Notes: generated by a model not told the origin, from the letters alone. Counted from the stretch's first letter, positions 24,519-33,040 are shown. The stretch: DNA of 39,047 nucleotides from Gemmobacter nectariphilus DSM 15620 (GCF_000429765.1 NZ_AUCM01000020.1:1-39047), one strand, 5' to 3'. Made by a program: numbers and translations.

Positions 24519-26054
24519 ATGACCCAAACCCCCGGCGGGCTGGACCGGCCCTTTCTGAACATCCCCGACCTGATCGCGCAGCATGGACGCTATCGGCCCG
24601 ATCACCCCGCCATCGTCTGCGAGGACCGCACGGTCAGCTGGCGCGACTTTGCCGCCAACGTCGCCCGGATTGCCGCCGCGCTGCGGGGTCGCGGCCTGCG
24701 GCGGGGCGAGCGGGTGGTGGTGCTGATGGAGAATGTGCCCGAGGCGCTGATGGCCATTCTGGGCATCATCCGCGCGGGCGGCTGCGCGGTGCCGCTGTCC
24801 ACCATGCTCAGCCCCGCGCAGGTGGCCGGGCTGGTGGCTGACAGCGGCGCAGGGCTGGTGCTGGCGTCCGATGCCTGTGCCGATCTGCTGGCCGATCTGC
24901 GCGGGGCCGATGTGGTGCGCCATCCGTCGGGCTGGGACGGGTTCATGACGCAAGGCGCGGCGGATCTGCCGCCGCTGACCTTTGCGGCCGAGGATGAATT
25001 CAACATCATCTATTCCTCGGGCACCACGGGCCTGCCCAAGGGGATCGTCCAGACCCATGGCGCCAAGCTGCATTTCGCGGTGTCCAACGCCATCGACCTT
25101 GGCATCACGGATGAGGCGCGAACCCTGACCACCACTGCGCTTTATTCCAACGGCACCTGGATCGTGCTGTTGCCCACGCTGATCGCGGGCGGCACGCTGC
25201 ATGTGATGCGGGCCTTTGGCGCCGATGCCTTCGTGGACCGGGTGCGCGATGCGGCCATCACCCACAGCTTCATGGTGCCGGCGCAGTTCCTGATGGTGCT
25301 GAACAGCCCGGCGATGGCGCGCGCCGATTTTCGCAGCCTGCACCGGCTGGTTTGCGCCGGATCGCCCCTGCGCCGCGATACCAAGCGCGCGGTGCTGGAT
25401 CGGATCACGCCGAAACTGGTTGAACTTTACGGCTTTTCCGAAGGTTTTGCCACCATGCTGCGGCCCGCCGATCAGGCGCGCAAGTTCGACACCGTGGGCA
25501 CCCCGGTTCTGGGATACGAGCTGCGCGTGATCGACGACGAGGGCCGCGAATGCCCCCCCGGCACGCCGGGCGAGATTGTCGGCTACGGCATGGGCATGAT
25601 GATCGGCTACAACAACCGCCCCGACCTGACGGACGAGCTGATCTGGCGCGATGCGGCGGGGCGCACGTTCCTGCGCTCGGGCGATATCGGGGTGCTGGAT
25701 GACGACGGGTTCCTGCGCATCGTCGATCGCAAGAAGGACATGATCATCTCGGGCGGGTTCAACGTGTTCCCCACCGATGTCGAGGCGATCCTGGGCACCC
25801 ACCCCGCTGTGCTGGACGTGACCGTGATCGGTGTGCCGCACGAGCGCTGGGGCGAATGCTGTCATGCGCTGATCATCCCCCGCGATGCTGCGGCGCCCTT
25901 TGATGTCGACGCCTTTGTAACCTGGGCCAATGCCCGCCTGTCCAAGCCGCAGCGGCTGGGCGGGGCAGAGCTGCGCCAGGACTTTCCGCGCAACGCGCTT
26001 GGCAAGGTGCTCAAGCGGGTGCTGCGCGACCCTTACTGGGCAGGTCAGCCGTGA
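24519..26054 (+). CDS. Acyl-CoA synthetase (AMP-forming ligase) 1
   Basis: The 511-residue ANL-superfamily enzyme has the P-loop IIYSSGTTGLPKG (about residues 164-176), YGFSEG, RSGDIGVLDDDGFLRIVDRKKDMIISGGFNVFPTDVE in the hinge region, and the catalytic Lys496 in NALGKVLKR. It forms a CoA thioester from an organic acid through an acyl-AMP. ATG at 24519 lies ten bases after the dctM stop with only a weak ribosome site, so it probably relies on coupling. Being between a TRAP transporter and a P450 gene, it most likely activates the imported acid or the hydroxylated product. The substrate cannot be read from sequence. Confidence 0.9.
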   Translation: MTQTPGGLDRPFLNIPDLIAQHGRYRPDHPAIVCEDRTVSWRDFAANVARIAAALRGRGLRRGERVVVLMENVPEALMAILGIIRAGGCAVPLSTMLSPAQVAGLVADSGAGLVLASDACADLLADLRGADVVRHPSGWDGFMTQGAADLPPLTFAAEDEFNIIYSSGTTGLPKGIVQTHGAKLHFAVSNAIDLGITDEARTLTTTALYSNGTWIVLLPTLIAGGTLHVMRAFGADAFVDRVRDAAITHSFMVPAQFLMVLNSPAMARADFRSLHRLVCAGSPLRRDTKRAVLDRITPKLVELYGFSEGFATMLRPADQARKFDTVGTPVLGYELRVIDDEGRECPPGTPGEIVGYGMGMMIGYNNRPDLTDELIWRDAAGRTFLRSGDIGVLDDDGFLRIVDRKKDMIISGGFNVFPTDVEAILGTHPAVLDVTVIGVPHERWGECCHALIIPRDAAAPFDVDAFVTWANARLSKPQRLGGAELRQDFPRNALGKVLKRVLRDPYWAGQP

Positions 26055-26106
26055 CCTGCCCCCCGATGATTGCCCGGCCCGCGCGCAGCGGATGAAAGGA
26101 CTGCCC

Positions 26107-27321
26107 ATGACACACGATTCCCTGGTGTTCGACCCGACCGACGCGGCCACGGTGAACAATCCCTATCCCACGCTGCTGGCGCTGCAACGCGATGACCCCG
26201 CGCACTGGAGCCCGCGGCTCAAGGCCTGGGTGCTGACGCGCTACGAGGATGTGCGGGGCGCGCTGGCCTCGGACCAGATGTCGGTCAACCGGCTGGAGCC
26301 GTTCTACAAATCGCTGCCGCCCGCCGATCAGTCGCGGGTGGCCGAGCTGATCCATTACCTGTCGCGCTGGCTGGTGTTTCGCGACCCGCCAGAACACACG
26401 CGGCTGCGCAAGCTGCTGATGACCGGGTTTTCGGCGCGCGCCGTCAATGCGCTGCGACCGGGGATCGAAGAAATCACCGACATGCTGCTGGATCGCCTGC
26501 CGCGGGGCGAGACCTTCGATTTCGTCAACGAATTCGCCATGCAGGTGCCGGGTCTGGTCATCATGGACCTGCTGGGCGTGCCGCGCGATCAGATGCTGCG
26601 GCTGAAGGCCTGTTCCGACCGCATCCAGCTGTTCATCGGATCGGCCCGCAACTCGCCCAACAAGTATGATCTGGCCGAGGCCGGCGCCAAGGAGATGGCC
26701 GCCTTTTTCCGCGAGCTGATCGCCGAGCGGCGCATCGCGCCCAAGGACGACATGATTTCCACGCTGGTGGCCGCGCGCGACGAGATGGACGCGCTGAGCG
26801 AGGATGAACTGATCGCCGCCGCCATGCTGGTGCTGTTTGGCGGGCACGAGACGACGACGAACCTTTTGGCGGGGGGCATGTTCAAGCTGGTGAGCCACCG
26901 CGATCAGGCCGACCGGCTGCGCGCCGATCCCGCGCTGGCCCGCCCGGCGGTCGAGGAATGCCTGCGGCTCGATGGCCCATCGGGGTCCATGGCGCGGGTG
27001 GTGGCGGTGTCGCACGAGCTGCATGGCAAGATGCTGGGCAAGGCGGATCGTGTGTTCGCCATGATCAACGCCGCCAATCAGGATCCGTCGGTGTTCGACA
27101 ATCCAGGGGCGTTCGACATTGGCCGCACCCCGAACCGCCATATCACCTTTGGCTTTGGCACCCATTTCTGCATGGGCTCTGCCCTGGCGCGAATGGAGGG
27201 CGAGGTGGTGTTCCCCCGCGTGCTGGACCGCTATCCGACCCTGCGGATGGTCACCGAAGATGTGGACTGGCACCCCACCATGATCATGCGCGGCCCCCGC
27301 GCCTTGCCCATGCAGATCTGA
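26107..27321 (+). CDS. Cytochrome P450 (bacterial class I)
   Basis: The 404-residue soluble monooxygenase has the I-helix oxygen-activating motif GGHETTT (residues 245-251, with Glu248 and Thr249), the K-helix motif EECLR and the heme loop FGFGTHFCMG with Cys355. ATG at 26107 follows AAAGGA and gives a family-like start (FDPTDAATVNNPYPTLLAL). It is the last gene of the TRAP-ligase operon. The [2Fe-2S] ferredoxin gene is encoded convergently just downstream and a matching FAD reductase lies at 36479, so electron supply is complete. It probably hydroxylates an alicyclic, terpenoid or alkyl carboxylic substrate. The CYP family number was not determined. Confidence 0.94.
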   Translation: MTHDSLVFDPTDAATVNNPYPTLLALQRDDPAHWSPRLKAWVLTRYEDVRGALASDQMSVNRLEPFYKSLPPADQSRVAELIHYLSRWLVFRDPPEHTRLRKLLMTGFSARAVNALRPGIEEITDMLLDRLPRGETFDFVNEFAMQVPGLVIMDLLGVPRDQMLRLKACSDRIQLFIGSARNSPNKYDLAEAGAKEMAAFFRELIAERRIAPKDDMISTLVAARDEMDALSEDELIAAAMLVLFGGHETTTNLLAGGMFKLVSHRDQADRLRADPALARPAVEECLRLDGPSGSMARVVAVSHELHGKMLGKADRVFAMINAANQDPSVFDNPGAFDIGRTPNRHITFGFGTHFCMGSALARMEGEVVFPRVLDRYPTLRMVTEDVDWHPTMIMRGPRALPMQI

Positions 27322-27330
27322 ACAGTCGGG

Positions 27331-27350
27331 CGGCCCCGCATCCGGGGCCG
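27331..27350. terminator. Bidirectional terminator-like hairpin between P450 and ferredoxin genes
   Basis: CGGCCCCG (27331-27338), loop CATC, CGGGGCCG (27343-27350) form a perfect 8-bp stem in the 38-bp gap between convergent genes. Either transcript could end here. No T-run is present. Confidence 0.55.
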
Positions 27351-27359
27351 TCCATCGGC

Positions 27360-27677
27360 CTATTGTTCGTCCGGCAGATCGACGATCAGCCCGTCGCAGC
27401 CGGCGTCCAGCACGACCTGGCAGCCCAGCCGGCTGGTCGCGCGGCGCTCGGCCATCACCCCGTCCAGCAGCATGTCTTCCATCTCCGAGGCGGGGGCGGC
27501 CAGCTGCGGCCATGCGGGATCTATGTAGCAATGGCAGGTCGCACAGCTGCACCCGCCACCACATTGCGCGACGATCTCGGGGATGCCGTGGTGGACCGCA
27601 AGTTCCATGATGCTCTGGCCGGGCTGGGCCTCGACCTCGCGCGTGGCGCCGTTGGCGGTGCGGAACATGATCTTCAT
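27360..27677 (-). CDS. [2Fe-2S] ferredoxin, adrenodoxin/putidaredoxin type
   Basis: The 105-residue electron carrier has cluster ligands Cys39, Cys45, Cys48 and Cys86 in adrenodoxin-type spacing (C-x5-C-x2-C...C). Extra Cys43 and Cys50 give a dense CGGGCSCATCHC loop. This subclass passes single electrons from an FAD reductase to class I P450s. It faces the P450 gene across a shared hairpin and has its own promoter region with a palindrome of the putative TetR type at 27694-27709. It is the natural partner of the P450 and of the reductase at 36479. Confidence 0.93.
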   Translation of the reverse strand: MKIMFRTANGATREVEAQPGQSIMELAVHHGIPEIVAQCGGGCSCATCHCYIDPAWPQLAAPASEMEDMLLDGVMAERRATSRLGCQVVLDAGCDGLIVDLPDEQ

Positions 27678-27693
27678 TGGCCGAAGCTCCCAA

Positions 27694-27709
27694 TCAAACG
27701 TATGTTTGA
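27694..27709. promoter_or_regulatory. Probable TetR-family operator, site 2 (ferredoxin promoter)
   Basis: The core is TCAAACGTATGTTTGA. It extends to a perfect palindrome AATCAAAC-GTAT-GTTTGATT at 27692-27711. Aligned on its centre it matches site 1 in the CAAAC/GTTTG arms. It lies 15 bp upstream of the ferredoxin ATG and touches TATAAA (27715-27710 on the minus strand), a plausible -10 element, so a bound repressor would block the promoter. Confidence 0.7.
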
Positions 27710-27770
27710 TTTATATGTCAGCCGCAGCGCGTCATCAACCAAGACCTTTGAAACCGCAGAAATTTTCCTG

Positions 27771-28367
27771 TCACACCGACAGTTTGCGCAGCGTCAGCAC
27801 CATCTGGTCGACAATGTCGTCCACGCTGTAGCGCCCGCCCGGCTTGTGCCACACGGGCACCCAGTTCAGCGCCCCCAGCAGGTTCAGCCGCAGCAGGCGC
27901 GGGTCGATCTGGGGGTCCAGCTCCAGCACCTCGATGACCTTGGCAAAGCGGGTCTCGTAGCTGCGCCGCTCGCTGCGGATGCGGTCGGCCATGGCGGGCG
28001 TGCGCATCTGGTCGGGCGAGATGATGCGCAGCAAGGCCCCGGACCCAAGAAGCCCCGAGATATGGGCATGCAGCACATGGCGCAGCCGCTGCCAGGGGTC
28101 ATCGGATTTGGCGACGGCCGCTTCCAGCCGCTCGATCATGCCATCCACGACGCGGGTGTGAATGGCCAGGAACAGCGCCTCTTTCGAGGGGAAATAATGG
28201 TAGATCGACCCCGGCAGGATGCCGAATTCGCGCGCGATGTCGCGCATGGAGGTGCCGTCATACCCTTGGGTCGCGATCAGCTGGCCGGCGCTGTCCAGCA
28301 GCTCGTTCAGCCGCTTGGGGGCATCGGCATCCGCGTCGGTCTGGGCCTTGGTCGTTCTGCGCGCCAT
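27771..28367 (-). CDS. TetR-family transcriptional regulator
   Basis: The 198-residue protein has an N-terminal helix-turn-helix (TSMRDIAREFGILPGSIYHYFPSKEALF, about residues 39-66) after LLDSAGQLIATQGYDG, and a helical ligand-binding C-terminal domain. TetR proteins with this YHYFPSKEAL motif often repress fatty-acid or aromatic-acid CoA pathways and respond to acyl-CoA. It is central to the island. A related palindrome lies 30 bp upstream of its start and three more lie in front of the surrounding units, suggesting self-regulation and control of all of them. AGGAACGACA precedes ATG at 28367. Confidence 0.9.
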   Translation of the reverse strand: MARRTTKAQTDADADAPKRLNELLDSAGQLIATQGYDGTSMRDIAREFGILPGSIYHYFPSKEALFLAIHTRVVDGMIERLEAAVAKSDDPWQRLRHVLHAHISGLLGSGALLRIISPDQMRTPAMADRIRSERRSYETRFAKVIEVLELDPQIDPRLLRLNLLGALNWVPVWHKPGGRYSVDDIVDQMVLTLRKLSV

Positions 28368-28396
28368 TGTCGTTCCTGCGCCTGCCCGGGTCGGGC

Positions 28397-28412
28397 AGGA
28401 TCAAATGTTCGT
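28397..28412. promoter_or_regulatory. Probable TetR-family operator, site 3 (regulator's own promoter)
   Basis: On the minus strand the sequence is ACGAACATTTGATCCT. The left arm matches site 1 at seven of eight positions; the right arm is poor. It lies between the regulator start and the end of the second TRAP operon. Being the weakest of the four, it fits low-affinity self-regulation or may be only partly real. Confidence 0.5.
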
Positions 28413-28462
28413 TCGTTCTGTCTAGCATGTGCCCTTGCGGCAAGCCATGCCAGATTGCACCG

Positions 28463-30052
28463 CTACATCAGGCCGGGCAACCAGGTGGCCAGCGCCGGAA
28501 AGGCGGCAACGATCACCAGGCACAGCATCTGCAACATCACATAGGGCACGGCGCCGCGCCAGATTTGCATGGTGCTGACCGTAGCTGGCGCCACACCGCG
28601 CAGATAGAACAGGGCAAATCCGAACGGCGGGGTCAGGAACGAGGTCTGCAGGTTCAGCGCGATGATCACGCCCAGCCACAGCGGATTGGCCCCCATCAGG
28701 ATCAGAGCGGGGCACAGGATCGGCACCAGGATGAACACGATTTCCAGGAAATCGAGGAAGAAGCCCAGCACGAACATCAGCAGCATGGTAAAGACCATCG
28801 CGCCGAACAGGCCGCCGGGAATGTTGGCAAGCAGGCCGTGGATCGTCGCCTCGCCCCCCAGTTCGCGAAAGACCAGCGTGAACAGCGTCGCGCCCAGCAG
28901 CACGGTGAACACCATCGCGGTGATCCGGGCGGTGCGGAACACGATGCCCATCAGCAGCCCGGCCCGCCACAGCGCGCCAAAGGCCACCAGCACCGCCAGC
29001 CCCAGCACCACCGCCAGCACGCTGGCCAGACGAATGGCCCACAGATCGGCCGCAGGCGTCGCCGTGCGCCCGATGCGCAGGTCAAAGAAGGCCAGCAGCC
29101 CCAGAATGGCCACGGCGGCCAGAACGCCGGCGCGCAGCACCGGCACGGTGCGCGGCGCCTCGCGCCAGGCCGACAGAAGCACCGCGCCAACGGCCCCGAC
29201 GGCCGCAGCCTCGGTCGGGGTTGCGATGCCCGACAGGATCGAGCCCAGAACCGCCACGATCAGCGCCAGCGGGGCCACCAGCGATTGCAGCAGCCGGGTG
29301 CGCAGCGGGCGCACCTGCGTGCCGTCCTCCATCAGCCGGCGGTCGGCCGGGGCAATCGGCGGGGCCAGCGACGGGTTCAGGCGCACCATGATCGTCTGAT
29401 AGGCAATGTAGATGCACACCAGCAGCAGCCCCGGCACGATGGCCCCGGCGAACAGATCCGACACGCCGATCGTCACGCCCTTGAGCGCGGGATTGGTCAG
29501 GGCCGCCTGCTGATTGGCCAGCGAAATGAAATCGCCCAGGAACACCAGCACGATCGAGGGCGGAATGATCTGCCCCAGCGTGCCCGCCGCGCAGATCGCC
29601 CCGCAGGCCAGCGGCACGTTGTAGCCGTTGCGCACCATCACCGGCAGGGTCAACAGGCCCAGCGTCACCACAGTTGCCCCCACGATCCCGGTCGAGGCCG
29701 CGATCAGCGCGCCCACAAGCGTCGTGGCCATCAGCAGACCGCCGGGGCGCTGGCCCCACAGTTCGGCCAGACAGGTCAGCATGTCTTCGGCCAGGCGGCA
29801 GCGTTCCAGCACCAGCCCCATGAAGATGAACAGGGGCGCCGCCACCAGCACATTGTTGTTCAGCGTCACCCAGACGCGCTGCGGCAGGAAATTCAGCGTC
29901 TGCCAGCGCATCAAGCCCAGCTCGCTGCCCATCAGCGCAAAGGCCAGCGCACAGCCCCCCAGCGTGAAGGCCACCGGAAAGCCGCACAGCAACATCAGCA
30001 CAAGCGCCGCGAACAGCAGCAGATCCAGATGGGCCGCAAGAAAGGTGATCAT
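28463..30052 (-). CDS. TRAP transporter large permease, DctM family, long form (system 2)
   Basis: The 529-residue polytopic membrane protein includes LLCGFPVAFTLGGCALAFALMG, NNNVLVAAPLFIFMGLVLER, ASTGIVGATVVTLGLLTLPVMV, GTLGQIIPPSIVLVFLGD and SGIATPTEAAAVGAVGA. It is about 95 residues longer than the system 1 permease because of a middle insertion (about residues 300-390) with extra hydrophobic helices. Such long DctM proteins belong to a separate subclass often paired with TakP-like binding proteins. AAGGACATCTGAG precedes its ATG, and it starts one base after the dctQ stop. Confidence 0.93.
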   Translation of the reverse strand: MITFLAAHLDLLLFAALVLMLLCGFPVAFTLGGCALAFALMGSELGLMRWQTLNFLPQRVWVTLNNNVLVAAPLFIFMGLVLERCRLAEDMLTCLAELWGQRPGGLLMATTLVGALIAASTGIVGATVVTLGLLTLPVMVRNGYNVPLACGAICAAGTLGQIIPPSIVLVFLGDFISLANQQAALTNPALKGVTIGVSDLFAGAIVPGLLLVCIYIAYQTIMVRLNPSLAPPIAPADRRLMEDGTQVRPLRTRLLQSLVAPLALIVAVLGSILSGIATPTEAAAVGAVGAVLLSAWREAPRTVPVLRAGVLAAVAILGLLAFFDLRIGRTATPAADLWAIRLASVLAVVLGLAVLVAFGALWRAGLLMGIVFRTARITAMVFTVLLGATLFTLVFRELGGEATIHGLLANIPGGLFGAMVFTMLLMFVLGFFLDFLEIVFILVPILCPALILMGANPLWLGVIIALNLQTSFLTPPFGFALFYLRGVAPATVSTMQIWRGAVPYVMLQMLCLVIVAAFPALATWLPGLM

Positions 30053-30053
30053 C

Positions 30054-30563
30054 TCAGATGTCCTTGTGCCCGAGGATGCGCAGCAGCGATTTCAGCGCCA
30101 GCGACAGGCCCGCCAGGGCCGTCAGCACCACGAACATCAGCAGGCAGGTTTTCAGCAGCCAGACATAGGGCAGCCCCGAAACCTCGATGGATCCTTCGCG
30201 GATGCGCCAGGACCTTTGCACATAGGGCAGCGCCCGGTCCCACATCAGCCACAGGAAGGGAAACAGCAGGAACACGCAGCCCAGCAGATCGACCCAGGCC
30301 CGACCGCGCCGGGACATCCCCTGATAAAGGATGTCGACCCGGACATGTTCGTCCGTCAGCAAGGCCCAGCCTGCCAGCCCGCACATCATGATCACGAACA
30401 GGTAGCTGACGGCCTCGTAGGCCAGGATGGACCCCGTGCCAAAGATATAGCGCGCCAGGCTGTTGGCAAAGACCAGCAGCACCAGCGGCAGACAGGCCAG
30501 GGCAAAGACCTTGCCCACCAGCGTTGTAACCGTATCTATGGTCCGGATCAGGGCAAGGATCAT
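30054..30563 (-). CDS. TRAP transporter small permease, DctQ family (system 2)
   Basis: The 169-residue membrane protein has four hydrophobic stretches (KVFALACLPLVLLVFANSLARYIFG, VSYLFVIMMCGLAGWALL, WVDLLGCVFLLFPFLWLMWD, CLLMFVVLTALAGLSLAL) and the DctQ-type TDEHVRVDILYQGMSRRGRAW. It joins the TakP-like binding protein and the long DctM permease. No clear ribosome site precedes ATG at 30563; a hairpin lies just upstream. Confidence 0.88.
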   Translation of the reverse strand: MILALIRTIDTVTTLVGKVFALACLPLVLLVFANSLARYIFGTGSILAYEAVSYLFVIMMCGLAGWALLTDEHVRVDILYQGMSRRGRAWVDLLGCVFLLFPFLWLMWDRALPYVQRSWRIREGSIEVSGLPYVWLLKTCLLMFVVLTALAGLSLALKSLLRILGHKDI

Positions 30564-30576
30564 GGCATCAGCGGCC

Positions 30577-30605
30577 GTCCGGGGCGCGCGCGTGCGGCCC
30601 CGGAC
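30577..30605 (-). terminator. 9-bp hairpin between second TRAP binding-protein and permease genes
   Basis: GTCCGGGGC (30577-30585), an 11-base loop, GCCCCGGAC (30597-30605) form a perfect 9-bp stem 12 bases after the binding-protein stop. It takes the same place as the hairpins at 5441 and 22700. Confidence 0.58.
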
Positions 30606-30617
30606 AGCCCTCCCTGT

Positions 30618-31703
30618 TCAAAGCGCGTCGAACTGGCGGGCGCGGGCGCGGAAGAACGGCACCTCGACCAGCGCAGAATAGGTCAACGCCTTGGGGAAAT
30701 AGGCGGCCCAGCTGTCATAGACCTCCTTGGTGCGTTCGTCCTTGGTCGAGATCTCGGTGATCACTTCCTTGGATTTTGCGGCCAGGGCGTCGATGACGTC
30801 ATCGGGCAGTGCGCGCACGTCAACCTTGTGATCTTCCCGCAGGGTGCGGAAGAATTCGGCGTTGTGATAGGGCCATTCGCCGGTGTTGATGCCGTTCGCG
30901 GCCGTGATCGCCGTTTCCACGATGCTGCGCTGGGTGTCGGTCAGGCTGTCCCAGACATCGGCGTTCAGACCGATCTCGCCGGCCGAGTTCACCTCCTGGA
31001 AGCCGGGGGTGTAGTAGTATTTCGCGTGCTGGTAGAAGCCCGAAACACTGTCCAGCCACGGCCCTTGCAGTTCCGTCGCATCCAGCGTGCCCGATTGCAG
31101 CGCCGTCAGGATTTCCTGCGCCGGGATCAGCACGACATTGGCGCCCACGCGGCGCAGCACCTCGCCGCCCAGGCCCGGCGAGCGGATGGTCAGCCCGCGC
31201 AGATCGTCGATGCTGTTGATCTCGCGGTTGAACCAGCCGGCCATCTGCAGGCCGGTCTGCCCTGCGGTAAAGGGCACGATGTTGAACAGATCGCGATAGT
31301 GCTTCTGCTGCACCTGCTGGCCGCCGCCATGATACATCCAGCCCAGATGTTCGGTCGCCGTCAGGCCGAACGGCACCTGGCTGAAGAACACCGCGCCCTG
31401 CCATTGCCCCGACAGATAGACCGGGGTGGAATGGTAGCAATCGGCCGCCCCCGAGCTGACGGCGTCATAGACCTCGAACGCGCCGACCAGTTCGCCCACG
31501 GCCTGCACCTTGACGGTCAGGTTGCCTTCGGACAGCGCCCCGACAAATTTCGAGAAATTGTAGGCGATTGACGCCAGACCGGGGAAATTGTGCGGCCAGC
31601 TCATCACCATCGACAGCTCGCGCTTGCCCTGCGCGATCGCAGGTGCTGCAAGCGATGCAGGAAGGGCGGCCAGCCCGGCCGCCAGAACGGTTCTTCTTTT
31701 CAT
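30618..31703 (-). CDS. TRAP transporter substrate-binding protein, TakP-like (system 2)
   Basis: The 361-residue periplasmic protein begins MKRRTVLAAGLAALPASLAAPAIAQ, a signal peptide whose KRRTVLA could act as a Tat signal, cleaved after AIAQ. SMVMSWPHNFPGL, GELVGAFEVYDAVSSGAADCYHSTPVYLSGQ and VPFGLTATEHLGWMYHGGG match the 2-oxoacid-binding TakP branch. Members bind 2-oxo or other monocarboxylic acids, sometimes with a metal ion. ATG at 31703 follows GGAGGAGCAC; the longer frame to 31796 runs through the operator region. It is divergent from the thiolase operon. Confidence 0.92.
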   Translation of the reverse strand: MKRRTVLAAGLAALPASLAAPAIAQGKRELSMVMSWPHNFPGLASIAYNFSKFVGALSEGNLTVKVQAVGELVGAFEVYDAVSSGAADCYHSTPVYLSGQWQGAVFFSQVPFGLTATEHLGWMYHGGGQQVQQKHYRDLFNIVPFTAGQTGLQMAGWFNREINSIDDLRGLTIRSPGLGGEVLRRVGANVVLIPAQEILTALQSGTLDATELQGPWLDSVSGFYQHAKYYYTPGFQEVNSAGEIGLNADVWDSLTDTQRSIVETAITAANGINTGEWPYHNAEFFRTLREDHKVDVRALPDDVIDALAAKSKEVITEISTKDERTKEVYDSWAAYFPKALTYSALVEVPFFRARARQFDAL

Positions 31704-31792
31704 GTGCTCCTCCCAAAGCCCGACATCACGGTGGCGTTTTGCACGGCCGGCGTCACGTCGCGGTAGACACTGCATCTGGTCAAAGCTATTAG

Positions 31793-31808
31793 TCAAGTAA
31801 ATGTTTGT
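31793..31808. promoter_or_regulatory. Probable TetR-family operator, site 4 (divergent TRAP 2/thiolase promoters)
   Basis: On the minus strand the sequence is ACAAACATTTACTTGA. The left arm is identical to site 1 and the right arm agrees at most positions. It lies in the 158-bp region between the second TRAP binding-protein gene and the thiolase-ligase-hydratase operon, so one site could control both. Confidence 0.68.
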
Positions 31809-31861
31809 TTGGTTTCTGCGGAGGGGCGGGAACTGACGGATGGGTTCAGGGAGGATTGCGG

Positions 31862-33040
31862 ATGGATCGTGTTGTTCTGGCAGGGGGGCTGCGGTCGGCC
31901 TTCGGGGCCTTCAGGGGCAGCCTGAGCGGGATCGAGATGACCGATCTGGCGGGCCGTGTCGGCGCGGGCTGTCTGGCGGCGGCGGGATTGCCGGCCGACC
32001 GGGTGGATCATGTGGTGTTCACCACCACCGTCCCCAGCGGCCGCGACAGCCTGTTTTCCGCCCGGGTGGTCGGCATCAAGGCCGGCCTGCCCGAGGCGGC
32101 GGGCGCGCTTGCCGTGGTGCGGGCCTGTGCCTCGGGGCTGCAGGCGCTGATCTCGGCCGATCAGCAGGTGCGGCTGGGCCAGTCGCGCATCACGCTGGCG
32201 GGGGGCGGCGAAAGCTATTCTCGCGTGCCCCATGTGCTGCAAACCCACCGAGAGGGGCAGGCGCGCGGCCCCTCGACGCTCGAGGATATGCTGGACTGGG
32301 CCTATCGCTGCCCCTTCAGCCAGGAATACATGGGCGAGACGGCCGAGAACCTTGCCGAGGATTACGGCTATGACCGCGCCCCGATGGACGACTGGGCGCT
32401 GCAAAGCCAGGAGCGCGCCCGCGCCGCCCGTGACAGTGGCTTCCTGGCGCGTCAGATCCTGCCGCTGGAGGTCAAGCGGGGCCGCGAGACGGTGGTGTTC
32501 GACCGCGATGAATGCATCCGCGACGATGCGACGGCGGAAAAGCTGGCCCGCCTGCGCCCGGTGTTCCGCGAGGGTGGGGTGGTGACGGCCGCCAGCGCCT
32601 CGACCGTGAATGACGCGGCGGGGTTCATGCTGGTGGGCAGCCAGTCGGCGCTGGAGTCCGAAGGTGTGGCGCCGCGCGGGGTCATCCGCGACTGGGCGGT
32701 GGTCGGCGTGCCGGCGCGCATCATGGGCCATGGTCCGGTTCCGGCGATCCGCGCCTTGCTGGACAAGACGGGCCTTCGCATCAGCGACATCGACTATTTC
32801 GAGATCAACGAGGCCTTTGCTGCCGTCAACGTCCATGCCGAAACCCAGCTTGGCATTCCGCGCGATGTGCACAACCTTTATGGTGGCGGCATCAGCATCG
32901 GGCATCCGCCGGGGGTGACGGGGGTGCGCATGTGTCTGACCGCCTTGCAACACCTTGAGGAAACCGGCGGGCGCCGGGCGATCCTGTCGATGTGTCTGGG
33001 CGCAGGCCAGGGCATGGCCCTGCTGGTGGAGCGGGTGTGA
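31862..33040 (+). CDS. Acetyl-CoA acetyltransferase/thiolase (canonical)
   Basis: The 392-residue biosynthetic/degradative thiolase has Cys89 in VRACASGLQ, the EINEAFAAVN motif, His348 in GGGISIGHPPG and the second catalytic Cys378 in MCLGAGQG, so the active site is complete. The usual HP-x-G-x-SG sequence here reads HPPGVTG. It cleaves or forms 3-ketoacyl-CoA with CoA. GGGAGG precedes ATG at 31862. It is the first of five overlapping plus-strand genes ending with the ferredoxin reductase. Its stop shares a base with the next start (TGATG). Confidence 0.92.
   Translation: MDRVVLAGGLRSAFGAFRGSLSGIEMTDLAGRVGAGCLAAAGLPADRVDHVVFTTTVPSGRDSLFSARVVGIKAGLPEAAGALAVVRACASGLQALISADQQVRLGQSRITLAGGGESYSRVPHVLQTHREGQARGPSTLEDMLDWAYRCPFSQEYMGETAENLAEDYGYDRAPMDDWALQSQERARAARDSGFLARQILPLEVKRGRETVVFDRDECIRDDATAEKLARLRPVFREGGVVTAASASTVNDAAGFMLVGSQSALESEGVAPRGVIRDWAVVGVPARIMGHGPVPAIRALLDKTGLRISDIDYFEINEAFAAVNVHAETQLGIPRDVHNLYGGGISIGHPPGVTGVRMCLTALQHLEETGGRRAILSMCLGAGQGMALLVERV

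Noticed and set aside
24429-26159. A 576-codon minus-strand frame opposite acyl-CoA ligase 1
   Set aside because: The ligase P-loop, hinge and catalytic Lys are all on the plus strand.
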